Assembly: GCA_965247035.1 (NCBI GenBank)
Contig: CBDFGJ010000001.1
Span: forward strand, 496,001 to 560,000
Direction: 5' to 3'
Length of the DNA stretch: 64,000 bases
Origin: Azophilus sp965247035
GTDB taxonomy: Bacteria; Pseudomonadota; Gammaproteobacteria; Pseudomonadales; Azotimanducaceae
Position numbers and translations under genes: made by a program. Each line of letters opens with the position of its first letter. Within the stretch, counting starts at the first letter, position 1. This document shows, one piece after another, positions 1 to 8,900 of the stretch. The notes below the pieces were generated by a model. That model worked only from the letters and a program-made list of their open reading frames with translations. It did no database searches and was not told the origin of the DNA.

Positions 1-647
1 GGCAGCGCAATCAGGTCTCCGTGCTCAGCGTGAAAGGGGTAGGGCATGTCATCGTTTATCCAGTCGCCCATGTAGCGCACCCCCTGGGCGGCTAGAAGAT
101 CCGGCGTATTGCCGCTTTGCGACCGCGCCGGGCTGAGCCAGCCCTGCACGGCGCGGCCCGTGATGTTGCGGAGGGTGGACAGCGACTTCGCAATCAGCGC
201 TTCCTCTTCGTCAATGGGCATTGCGCCATGATGCAGGCTGTCCATGCTCCAAGAACTAGCCAGTATCTCGTTGTCGCGGCCGGTCAGCCGCTCAAGCAAC
301 AGCGGGTAACGGTGGGCGATGGCGGCGTTGACGGAAAACGTCGGTACGAGGGCATGGGCGTCGAGGGCGTCTAAGCAACGGAACAGGCCGATTCGATTGC
401 CGTAGTCGCGCAGGGTAAAGTGACGCAGATCCGGATAGGGAGTGCTCATGCCGCCCGGAGGCGCAAATGGCTTGCCGCTTTGGTTGAGCGGAAAAAATTC
501 CACGGCGACGTTTACCCAAAGCGCCACCTTGCCACCGTCCGGCCAATTGACGGGAGTGCGCTGGGCAAGCATGGACCACTCGTACCGGTCGTGGTCCATT
601 CCATAGCGCCGGTGCGGGTACTCCAGATAGCTGGGATCCAGCGGCAT
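1..647 (-). CDS. Polysaccharide-deacetylase-like hydrolase, 3' end outside window
   Basis: The reading frame is open from an ATG at 647 to the window edge (215 codons, C-terminus missing). It starts directly after the TAG of the upstream gene, so the two are surely co-transcribed. The protein aligns along its length with that neighbour (NWPDGGKVALWVNVAVEFF against RWPNNAKVAFWVAPNIEFY; LRDYGNRIG against TRDYGNRVG), so they are tandem paralogues of the PuuE/allantoinase-like branch of the NodB-fold deacetylases. At the position where relatives have the metal-ligand His in a SHG motif, this copy reads ASSWSMD, so its metal site may be altered. Family call from motifs; the substrate is unknown. 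Confidence 0.75.
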   Translation of the reverse strand, partial: MPLDPSYLEYPHRRYGMDHDRYEWSMLAQRTPVNWPDGGKVALWVNVAVEFFPLNQSGKPFAPPGGMSTPYPDLRHFTLRDYGNRIGLFRCLDALDAHALVPTFSVNAAIAHRYPLLLERLTGRDNEILASSWSMDSLHHGAMPIDEEEALIAKSLSTLRNITGRAVQGWLSPARSQSGNTPDLLAAQGVRYMGDWINDDMPYPFHAEHGDLIAL

Positions 648-1559
648 CTAATCCGCTCCCGATTGAGCCAGAGCCGGGCCGTAGTAGTGCCGGAGGTAGT
701 ATTCGGCGATTTCGCGGCCCGTGGCCAGCCAGACCCCGGAATGGCCGGCGATGTAGGCCAGCGCATCCTCAAAGGCGCGCAGGCGGTGCGGATGGGCGAC
801 CTGGTAGGCGTGCAGGGGCACGCACATCACAGTGCCGCCGCGCTCGCCTTCAAGCCATAGCCGATCAAACGCCTGCTTGATCATGTCGCCATAGCGTCGG
901 GGTTCGATTTTGTTGACGACGTAGACGATGGTGTCATTGAGCTCCAGGGAATACGGCACGGAGACGAACGGCTTGCCGGAGCGCACCCGCACGGGTGTTG
1001 GCTGGTCGTCGTGAAACAGGTCGCAGGTGTAGATGCCGCCGGCTTCGCTGAACAGATCCAAGCTGTGTTCGGTATGCGTCAACGCTGGCGCCAGATAACC
1101 GGCGCAACGTTGCCCGGTGTGTTCGGCGATGGTGCGCATGGAATCCTCGATCATGGCGCGTTCCTGAGCCTCGTCCATGCCGTAGACGTAGCGCGTGTTG
1201 TAGATGCCGTGGCTGAAGAACTCCCAATCGCGCGCCTTGGCCAGCTCGATGATTTCAGGATGGTGTTCGCACAGCGCCACGGACAGGCTAACCGAACCGC
1301 GCACGCCGTACTTGTCCAACAGCTCCATCATGCGCATGTGGCCGACGCGATTGCCGTAGTCCCGCGTTCCATAGCCCTGAATGTCCGGCATCGGGCGCGG
1401 CCAAGCCTTACGCTGGGGATTGGCGGTAGGATTCAGTTCGTAGAATTCGATGTTCGGTGCCACCCAAAAGGCGACCTTGGCGTTGTTGGGCCAGCGGATG
1501 GGGAGCCGCTCATCCCAAGGACGGTAATCATAGAGTGCCGGGTCTTCGCGCATGGCCAA
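648..1559 (-). CDS. Polysaccharide deacetylase family hydrolase (PuuE-like)
   Basis: 303 aa, the usual length for the allantoinase/PuuE-type polysaccharide deacetylases, metal-dependent C-N hydrolases of the NodB fold. The TRDYGNRVG segment, the WEFFSHGIYNTRY segment (His of the metal site) and the late MCVPLHAYQ segment fit that family. The start ATG lies three bases past the stop of the isochorismatase gene, and the stop TAG abuts the ATG of a second paralogue, giving a three-gene minus-strand operon. Pairing with a cysteine hydrolase suggests work on a small amide or ureide rather than on a polysaccharide; that is inference. Confidence 0.8.
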   Translation of the reverse strand: MAMREDPALYDYRPWDERLPIRWPNNAKVAFWVAPNIEFYELNPTANPQRKAWPRPMPDIQGYGTRDYGNRVGHMRMMELLDKYGVRGSVSLSVALCEHHPEIIELAKARDWEFFSHGIYNTRYVYGMDEAQERAMIEDSMRTIAEHTGQRCAGYLAPALTHTEHSLDLFSEAGGIYTCDLFHDDQPTPVRVRSGKPFVSVPYSLELNDTIVYVVNKIEPRRYGDMIKQAFDRLWLEGERGGTVMCVPLHAYQVAHPHRLRAFEDALAYIAGHSGVWLATGREIAEYYLRHYYGPALAQSGAD

Positions 1560-1562
1560 GGT

Positions 1563-2276
1563 TCAGAAGCCAACACCCCGGTGTTCGCGAATTGGGGCGC
1601 AGCCGGGATGCTCCCTTAGCCAAGCCGCCACCGTTTCGAAGGACTCCACGTCGGCGTACTTCAGCATCAGGTCGCAGAGGTTGGCGAAGTGGGGAATCTC
1701 GTGCTTATCAGCCACGCATTCTTCGGGGATGACAGTGCGGTAGCCGTGGGAAAGCGAATCCACGGCCGATGCGCGCACGCAGCCGGAAGTGCTGCCGCCG
1801 GTCAGTATCAGGGTGTCCACCTTGTGCCAGACCAACAAGGACGGGATTGGGCTGTCGTGAAAGACGCTGGCCATGCGCTTGTTGACTAGGACATCTCGGC
1901 TGCGGTCCACCGCCAGTCTGGGGTCGAGTTGCGCCCGCTCGCTGTGCTCCTTGATGTTTTGCAGCGAATTTTCCGTGTTCGTGCGGGTGCCCCACACCCC
2001 GGCGTCGTCGGCGTTGTCCAGATAGGCAACGAAGGTCCAGATCACCGGCATGTTCTTCTCCCGCGCCAGCGCCGATAGCTGGTTGATGTAGCTGATTTGA
2101 TTGAGGTCGGTCCGATAGGCGGTAGCGAAGCGGTCGATGTCGGTGTAGGCCCGCTGCAGGTCAATGTTGATGAGCGCCGCCTTCTCGCCAAAACCGAACT
2201 TGGCCCGGCCGGGGGTGGACTTGACCTGCGCCCAGTATTGGCGCGGCGTCCAATCTGAAGACTGCATCTTGGGCAT
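1563..2276 (-). CDS. Isochorismatase-family cysteine hydrolase
   Basis: 237 aa. The cysteine-hydrolase triad is visible as Asp39 (INIDLQ), Lys133 (VNKRMASVF) and Cys166 (GGSTSGCVRASAVDS), with the cis-peptide-type GGSTS stretch before the nucleophile. These enzymes (N-carbamoylsarcosine amidase, maleamate amidase, nicotinamidase and relatives) hydrolyse small amides. It is the first gene of the minus-strand operon with two deacetylase-like genes. A 16-bp perfect palindrome lies 42 bases upstream of its start. The substrate cannot be read from the sequence. Confidence 0.87.
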   Translation of the reverse strand: MPKMQSSDWTPRQYWAQVKSTPGRAKFGFGEKAALINIDLQRAYTDIDRFATAYRTDLNQISYINQLSALAREKNMPVIWTFVAYLDNADDAGVWGTRTNTENSLQNIKEHSERAQLDPRLAVDRSRDVLVNKRMASVFHDSPIPSLLVWHKVDTLILTGGSTSGCVRASAVDSLSHGYRTVIPEECVADKHEIPHFANLCDLMLKYADVESFETVAAWLREHPGCAPIREHRGVGF

Positions 2277-2317
2277 CAGCGTTGGGAGGCGGCTTGGAAA
2301 GTTCTTCTATCTAAGCA

Positions 2318-2333
2318 TATTGATATATCAATA
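2318..2333. promoter_or_regulatory. Palindromic operator candidate, site 1
   Basis: TATTGATATATCAATA is a perfect 16-bp palindrome around the TGATATATCA core. It lies just upstream of the isochorismatase operon. The same core is found at 16693 and 23067, also between catabolic genes, and imperfect versions at 35762 and 41238. Confidence 0.55.
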
Positions 2334-2356
2334 ACAATAACTTGTACGGGCTCTTG

Positions 2357-2530
2357 GGTTCAACCTTGAAGTGCAGCAAGGAGGATTATGCCGAATAGTG
2401 CCTGATTCGGTGTTTTCATGCCAAGGCATTTGCGCGGCCGGTTGTTGATCTGGTCGGCCACATGCGCCAGTTGCGGGGTTCTGATGGTCGAAAGATCATG
2501 ACACGCCCCGACTGGTCCCATTGCGGCGTC
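2357..2530 (-). mobile_element. IS30-family remnant, C-terminal end
   Basis: Read on the minus strand this encodes DQINNRPRKCLGMKTPNQA, the typical C-terminal block of IS30 transposases, followed by an end-like sequence (TTGGGTTCAACCTTGAAGTG on the plus strand). About 23 bases at 2504-2527 match the N-terminal coding part of the IS30 fragment at 11740-11766, so this copy has lost its middle. The rest of the gap up to the ligase gene (2531-2620) shows nothing recognisable. Confidence 0.65.
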
Positions 2531-2620
2531 AGGGCTGCCGGGTTGTGGCCTAGGGTGTTTGCCGCCAGCGGCACAAGGTACGGCGGCTACTGCAAAGGCA
2601 TCGCAGGCGACGGTGGTGCA

Positions 2621-3472
2621 TCATGGTCTGCGTCTCAGATACACCGGAAACCGTGGATTACCTTTTTGCGTCAAACCATAGTACTTAAAAGTAATCACGC
2701 TGCCGACGGCGGGTGGCTGGGCGCGGATTTGGTCGGTGAATCCCGAACCGATTTTGATCAGTTTTCCGTCCATCATCCGGCATTGAAGCGCACCCATTTT
2801 GCCCGTGTATTTACCCTTGCCGGGCAGTATTTTTTGCACCACACATTCGGTGTCCAAATAATTTTTCACCTTCAATGCCGAAGACAGCCGACCGGTGCGA
2901 TAGGGCGAAGCGGGGTCGCGCACCACTACACCTTCGCCGCCGCCCGCGCTTACCTCCGCTAAAAAAGCGCTGAGTTGGTCGGCGTTGCTAACTTTGATTT
3001 GCGGGATGATTTGCAAGTGGTCGTTGGGATGTTGTTCCAGATAATCCGCCAAAACCGCCAGCCGTTCCAGCAGGCCCCCGGCCTGATGCGGCACTTCAAA
3101 AATGCGATAGCGCACCCGCGCCCAACGTTCATCGGGATTTTTTCTGCGCACAATGGACACGGTGTTTTCGAAATTCGCGCGCCCCGCCCACAACTCGCCA
3201 TCCAGAGCAAACGGCGGGAAACCCCGGATGAACCATTCCGGCGCGTGCAACACCTTACCGTTTCGGCTCAGCAGTTGCTCGCCATCCCAAATCCCGCGCA
3301 TTCCGTCGAGTTTCTCGCTCATCACCCAGCCCACCACATCCTGCGTGCCGTCGTAGGTCTTGAGCAAAAACACATCGGGTTTTTGCGCATACGCCACCTG
3401 TGCCGATAACCATACGACGAAAAGCGCGATTGAAATCGCGACCGGCGTTAATGGTTGGCGACGGCTCGTCAT
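2621..3472 (-). CDS. ligE: Periplasmic ATP-dependent DNA ligase, LigE type
   Basis: 283 aa from the chosen ATG at 3472, which gives a clean signal peptide ending AYA-QK; an upstream start eight codons earlier is possible. Nucleotidyltransferase motifs are present in order: motif I EKLDGMRG with the adenylated Lys at residue 54, ALDGELW, EGVVVRDP (motif IV) and ALKVK (motif V), followed by an OB-fold ending with KYYGLTQKGNPRFP. There is no N-terminal DNA-binding domain, as expected for the minimal Lig E class, which is exported and seals nicks in extracellular or incoming DNA. Its start lies two bases from the stop of the 81-aa gene, so both form one operon. Confidence 0.88.
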   Translation of the reverse strand: MTSRRQPLTPVAISIALFVVWLSAQVAYAQKPDVFLLKTYDGTQDVVGWVMSEKLDGMRGIWDGEQLLSRNGKVLHAPEWFIRGFPPFALDGELWAGRANFENTVSIVRRKNPDERWARVRYRIFEVPHQAGGLLERLAVLADYLEQHPNDHLQIIPQIKVSNADQLSAFLAEVSAGGGEGVVVRDPASPYRTGRLSSALKVKNYLDTECVVQKILPGKGKYTGKMGALQCRMMDGKLIKIGSGFTDQIRAQPPAVGSVITFKYYGLTQKGNPRFPVYLRRRP

Positions 3473-3474
3473 GT

Positions 3475-3720
3475 TCAAATCTCCAGTTGCTCCCAATTAT
3501 CAAACTTATCTTTCACCAGCTTGTTTCCTTGTGTTATGTAGCCGGGTAAGCCATCGCTCTTGTCTTTTGCATCGGTGATCAGTTTGGCGATGGCGCGTAC
3601 GCTGGGCAAGTCAGGCGTAGAGGTTGAGCGGCTGGCATTGGCATGATCCATGGCTACTTTGAGGCCGTGATTTTTCCAGAATACCAGGGCGTGGCGTTGC
3701 TGTTGGATGGCAACGTTCAT
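3475..3720 (-). CDS. Small protein of unknown function
   Basis: 81 aa from the ATG at 3720, preceded by a good AGGAG ribosome site. A longer reading from 3795 lacks one. The protein is soluble and charged and matches no family I know. It lies immediately upstream of the ligase gene. A diverged piece of the same coding sequence recurs at 10254-10307 beside the second palindromic repeat, so the gene may belong to a repeated cassette. Confidence 0.6.
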   Translation of the reverse strand: MNVAIQQQRHALVFWKNHGLKVAMDHANASRSTSTPDLPSVRAIAKLITDAKDKSDGLPGYITQGNKLVKDKFDNWEQLEI

Positions 3721-3770
3721 GTGCTGCTCCTTTGTCGCAAAAGAAGCCACAGTATAGAACCCACACACCC

Positions 3771-3812
3771 GGAAGCCGATGTGCTTTATCTGCATGTCGG
3801 CTTCCTTTTTTT
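3771..3812 (+). terminator. Rho-independent terminator (plus strand)
   Basis: A 9-bp perfect stem GGAAGCCGA / TCGGCTTCC (3771-3779 with 3797-3805) is followed by seven T residues. No plus-strand gene lies just upstream, so it either ends a lost gene or blocks antisense read-through towards the helicase operon. Confidence 0.6.
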
Positions 3813-3827
3813 CGTCATGCTACGAAT

Positions 3828-3851
3828 CCAGAATGTTTCTGGCATTATTCA
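3828..3851. repeat. Palindromic direct repeat, copy 1
   Basis: The core CCAGAATGTTTCTGG (6-bp arms, TGT loop) is followed by CA-NN-ATTCA. Two more copies in the same orientation lie at 10320 and 11608. Upstream here is a second small dyad, TTCGT..ACGAA, shared with copy 3. It marks the left edge of the helicase segment. Confidence 0.75.
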
Positions 3852-3937
3852 AACCCTTCTCGGCCCGCTCTGCAAGAACCTACACGCCACAGGCTTGGTT
3901 TTGCTAATATTATGGTGACAAGCCATTGGCTATAAAA

Positions 3938-5920
3938 ATGAACTCAGATGGGCTAATCAGGGCTCTTTGTCGGATTCTCGATGCAATACGGCGAATTTTG
4001 AGTCTACCAACCGCCATTGACGGCGACACCGTGTCGAATACTGTCCCAAAACCGGGGGCTTCATCGGATACAGAGTCTCCGCCAGAAACAGGAGTTCCGC
4101 TGGAAACCACACCTGGTCAAGACACGGTAACCGAGCCAGATAGGGAACATCCCGTTCCAGAACCGACACCCGACCCGGAATCAGAGACCACTCTGAAACC
4201 GGTGGCGGACACACTCGAAGACGCCGGGAACGGAAACGATCATCAGCATTCTCCACATCCAGAAGTGCCGCCGCCTGAAGAAAATAATAAATCACCAAAA
4301 CAGCCGGTGGATAGCCCTGGGAGACGTGGAACATCTATCGGTCAAAAGCCACTTGGCCGAGAAAGAACACCACCGGAAGCCAAGCCAGAATTAATTTGTC
4401 AGGAAACTCGTGACCACCGTGGCCCCCAAGGGCAAATTTTTCTCAGAGTTCCGCGGGGCAAAAGTTTTGAGGTGTCGCAGAACGGAACTAAATTGTCGGT
4501 GAATGATAATGATAACTATCTGCTAACAAATTTTAAGAAAAAGATTCATTGGACAGATGGCAATAGCAGTGAACAAATTGAATTGTTTAGCAATAACAGG
4601 CCGTTAATTTTTAAACTGGGAAAAAATTGGGATGGTAACGGACGTCATGTCCCTCGTATTAGTAGCGGCTATTACCTTGTTTTTGCACCGCGTGAGTGGC
4701 ATAGAACCAACGAAGCCTCTGTTAGTGAGTTAGAATGCACCGATAGAGATTTTTTGGCTCATTATTTTTATTCGGATGGAGCGGGCACAGCAGATGGATT
4801 CAAAGAATGCGGCTCGTTCGTTAAACGAGAGCGTTTTTCGTTAGACGGAACTACAGTCGCTGATGATGCGAGTATGGGTGAATTGTATGTTGGCGATGTT
4901 CCGAAATTAGACGATAGCAAAAACTGGGAAGGAATTTCATGGATAAAGGTCGGCAAGGAAGACGGTGATAAATGGGCAGAAGATTTCAAACCAAACGAAT
5001 CGACTCTAGCGGATGTTCTACAAGGTCGCGAAGGACGGTTTTTTATCCGCATTTTCGATGTGAAACTTATTCACAGCATGGATTTTCGCTATCTGGCAGG
5101 TTTGGAGAAAATTTTGGTTAATGGAGAGCCACATCACTCAGACAACAGCATCACCCCTAGCGATAACGGATATACTGGCACAGTGATTCAGTTTGTCGGA
5201 GAAATCAAAGCGGAAAGCGAAAACAAAGATATAGCCGTAAACAAAGACAACACTGCAACCATTGATCCACTTCCCGATCTCGATAAAACACAATGGACAT
5301 TAATCGGAAAAACGGAGCAGGTAACAATAACCCTTCATCTGCCACGGATTTGGTGGCAGTTAGTCAACAGCGACACTATATCTGCCGAGTGGAAAGACAC
5401 TCCTTTGGTAATGTCGCAAGGTATGTTTATCGATAATCGAGATGCTGAAATGGTTGTCCGTTTGCCGCCAGAGAAAAAGGGGATGCGAGTGAGTTTTGGC
5501 GGGTTTCATTCATACGACGGTGGGCGAAAATACCACAAAGACAGGAAAACCAATGAGTCCAGATTTGACCTGCGTGAATTTCGTGCTCATGAGCAAATTA
5601 CTGAAACTCCCTCAGAAGAATCGAATTTGTCAATACAGTGCGGTAGTGTAGATTTTCCAATTATTCGCATACCTGCCAATAAACCGACACAACCGCCAGC
5701 ACCCAAACCTCCCGCAAACAATATTCGGTATTCCAAAAAGGGATTTGCATATCCAGCTACCGGAAACAAGCGATTTAGTCGTGCCGAATGTGATAAAGCC
5801 GGACTAATTGATGACGATGTGAACCGATTGAAAATTTCTATTGATTCTCGCCGAGGGACAAAATGCAATTACAATGCAAGTCTTTTGAGAAATTTGCAAG
5901 GGGGAAACCATGCCACATAA
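3938..5920 (+). CDS. Unknown protein, partner of the helicase
   Basis: 660 aa from the ATG at 3938; a TTG at 3926 is also possible and neither has a strong ribosome site. The N-terminal 25 residues form a hydrophobic or amphipathic segment (LIRALCRILDAIRRILSL), followed by about 110 residues of Pro/Glu/Thr-rich linker, then about 440 residues that look beta-rich. The last 60 residues (FSRAECDKAG, RLKISIDSRRGTK) resemble the helical C-terminal block of L13e-like proteins; this is a weak impression. Base composition is clearly more AT-rich than in the flanking catabolic genes. It overlaps the helicase gene by 11 bases, so the two are translationally coupled. Function unknown; a target-binding or sensor role beside the helicase is inference. 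Confidence 0.7.
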   Translation: MNSDGLIRALCRILDAIRRILSLPTAIDGDTVSNTVPKPGASSDTESPPETGVPLETTPGQDTVTEPDREHPVPEPTPDPESETTLKPVADTLEDAGNGNDHQHSPHPEVPPPEENNKSPKQPVDSPGRRGTSIGQKPLGRERTPPEAKPELICQETRDHRGPQGQIFLRVPRGKSFEVSQNGTKLSVNDNDNYLLTNFKKKIHWTDGNSSEQIELFSNNRPLIFKLGKNWDGNGRHVPRISSGYYLVFAPREWHRTNEASVSELECTDRDFLAHYFYSDGAGTADGFKECGSFVKRERFSLDGTTVADDASMGELYVGDVPKLDDSKNWEGISWIKVGKEDGDKWAEDFKPNESTLADVLQGREGRFFIRIFDVKLIHSMDFRYLAGLEKILVNGEPHHSDNSITPSDNGYTGTVIQFVGEIKAESENKDIAVNKDNTATIDPLPDLDKTQWTLIGKTEQVTITLHLPRIWWQLVNSDTISAEWKDTPLVMSQGMFIDNRDAEMVVRLPPEKKGMRVSFGGFHSYDGGRKYHKDRKTNESRFDLREFRAHEQITETPSEESNLSIQCGSVDFPIIRIPANKPTQPPAPKPPANNIRYSKKGFAYPATGNKRFSRAECDKAGLIDDDVNRLKISIDSRRGTKCNYNASLLRNLQGGNHAT

Positions 5921-8900
5921 AGAAAATATCGAAGAATGGAAAACCGAAATTCATACCCGCTACTTGAGCTATCTAAAAACATCCTTTTATTTTAAGAACG
6001 CTGGCCTGCGCACAACTTTTGATGCTGCATTGCAAGAATGCAAGTTAATAAAAGGGGCTTTCCCCGAACCGGCGCATGACTTTCGCAAGGGAATTAATGC
6101 ACGCACATTAGCGCAAAAGTATTTTCCGGAAAAATACAACGACATTTTGCCAGCGTTGCTTGATAGTCAATTATATGACCATCAGGAACGGGCGATTCAA
6201 CAAATTCACAACGACAAAAAAAATGTTGTCGTCGCCACCGGAACCGCCAGCGGAAAAACGGAAGGGTTTCTCTATCCGATTCTATTTGAGTTATATCGGC
6301 AACATTTGAACGGCACACTCAATAAGCCTGGCGTTCGCTCATTGATTTTGTATCCGATGAATGCGCTTGCCAATGATCAACGGAGAAGATTGGGCGAAAT
6401 TTGTCAGAATTTGGAGAATTCGGATTCCAATTTTAAGCCCACTTTTGGACAGTACATCGGTGCAACACCGGAAGATGAGCGCGACAGATGGCGCAATGCT
6501 AAAGCTCATAAAGAAAGCCGACTTTCCGGGGAGTTAATCTTTCGTGAGGAAATGCGCGAAACCCCGCCGCACATTCTAATGACCAACTATTCAATGCTTG
6601 AATACTTACTAATTCGCCCCGAAGATAGCAAACTATTTGACGACGGTCGTGGGAGTCATTGGCAGTTTATTGTGCTGGACGAAGCGCACCAATATCGCGG
6701 TGCTAAAGGCATGGAAATGGGAATGCTGGTGCGACGACTTAAACAACGTTTGCGGGATGGCGGACGCGGGGAACAACCGTTTCGCTGTATTGCAACCAGT
6801 GCGACCATCTCATCCAGCGAAGGCGACGAAGACAAAAAAACGGTTGCGAAATTTGCCCACACATTGTTCGGTGAAAAATTTACCGCTGACAATGTTATTT
6901 TTGGACAAAAAGAAAAACTCGATAACTCCCGCCCACAACGCTTTCATTTATTTTTAAGCGCACTGGAAGGCGCGTTCTTATCTCACAAAGATGGCGAAGA
7001 CCGTATCATTTTAAATCGAAAAACAGAGAGTAGTGGCGATGGCTCTGAACCAAAACACGTGGTATTGGAAATTGCATTATGCCGTGAATGTGGTCAGCAT
7101 TATTATGTGGGACGTGAGGACGATGGCCACCTAACTGAAGCAATACGCGACCCCAGCCAGAGTGATTTTGGTGTGAAGTTTTATCTGCCATTGGATAAGG
7201 GCGTAGATCTCGAAAACACCTGCTGCCTGTGTCGTCAATGTGGAAAATTATCAACAGGAAACCCCACTTGTGAATGCAATGCAAGTATTGCGGTTAGAAA
7301 ATGCGAAAACCATGCCGATCATCTCGACCAGATAAAACAGTGCGAGACATGTAATTACCGAGGTGGTGGCGACCCGGTTCAAGAAATTGTGCACGGCTCG
7401 GATGGCCCAAACTCGGTTATCGCCACCGCGTTGCATACGTTGTTGTCAAAAAACAATAACAACAAAATATTGTCCTTCACCGACAGTCGGCAGGAGGCGG
7501 CGTTTTTTGCATGGTATGCGCAACATTCTTATGAAGAAATACGCGATCGTAATTTTATTTTGCGTGCATTAAAAAAGTCAGTAATTGACGAAGAGGGTTT
7601 ATCTTTGAATGACTTAAAAAGTAGACTGCAAAAAATTCTTGAGGAAGAAGGGCTATTTAAACCAACCGACTCACGTGAAACCCAAAGACAGCGTTCATTA
7701 CGAATAATTTGTCGCGAGCTGGTGACCGATGAACAACGCAACTCATTAGAAGGTGTTGGCTTGGTAAGATGGTCGATTCGCATTCCGGAAGATTTTAAAT
7801 TACCAAAAACCTTGTTTCAAGATCCATGGAATTTTACGGTGGAAGAAGGACGGGAGTTGTTGAATTTTCTATTGAACACCTTGCGCTACAAACAAGCAAT
7901 AGATTTGCCTGATGGTAGTCCGCCATCCGCCGAGGTATTCCAGTGGCAACAGAAAGCGGTTACTACTGGCACAGGCGGGGGGAAAGATACCTTCGCTTGG
8001 AGTAGCACACAAACCGGTATCGTCAAACACTTTCTTTTTAACTTGCTTGCAGATTACCCCTTGCCTCCCCAAGAAAAGCGCGATCACGGAAAGAAACTGC
8101 TGGATCAGCTATGGGATTCGATCGCTGATCACAGGAGTATCGTTCCAGATGAATACAGCCTTCTGGTAAGAGCAAACATCAATGGCACTTTTCGTCTGAA
8201 TTCTGCTTGGCTCCGTGTGAATCTTCCATCGCCGGGCGAATGTTTTGAATGTGATACTTGCGCACGTTTGAGTTTCTACAACATTCGCACAGTTTGCCCG
8301 CGCAACGGCTGTCCGGGAAGACTTGTCAATGCGGATTGGGGGAAACTCAAACAAAATCATTATTATTTTTTATATAGGGATAAAGATATGCCGCCAAAAT
8401 TGCGTGCCGAGGAACACACTGCACAAGTGCATAGTGAAGAAGCACAAATTCGACAACGAGAATTTATTGAAGGAAAAATTGACTTGCTCAGTTCATCAAC
8501 CACTTTTGAGGTTGGCGTGGATTTGGGTGACCTGGAAGTTGCATTTTTGCGTAACGTGCCGCCAGAAACATTTAATTACACACAACGTGTCGGGCGAGTC
8601 GGCCGTAGCGAAACACCCGGACTTGCTGTGACTTACTGTCGCCGAAATCCACATGATTTATATCATTTTGCTGATCCGGAAGAGCGAATTTTAGAAGGTG
8701 AGATTCATCCGCCGCAACTGCGCCTGTACAACGAAAAAATTATCATCCGGCATATCGCTGCCATGGCATTGTCGGCCTTCTTTAAGGCAAATAAAGAACG
8801 ATTTGAGAATGTTGAATCTTTGATTGGCCAGGATTGGAAAAACTCAAGGGCGACTAGTGATGTTCGAAAATTTCTTGAAAACAACACCGATATACAAGAT

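Noticed and set aside
3828..3842. Palindromic repeat considered as a LexA-type SOS box or attC site
   Set aside because: It lacks the CTG-N10-CAG spacing of SOS boxes and the core sites (GTTRRRY) of integron attC sites.
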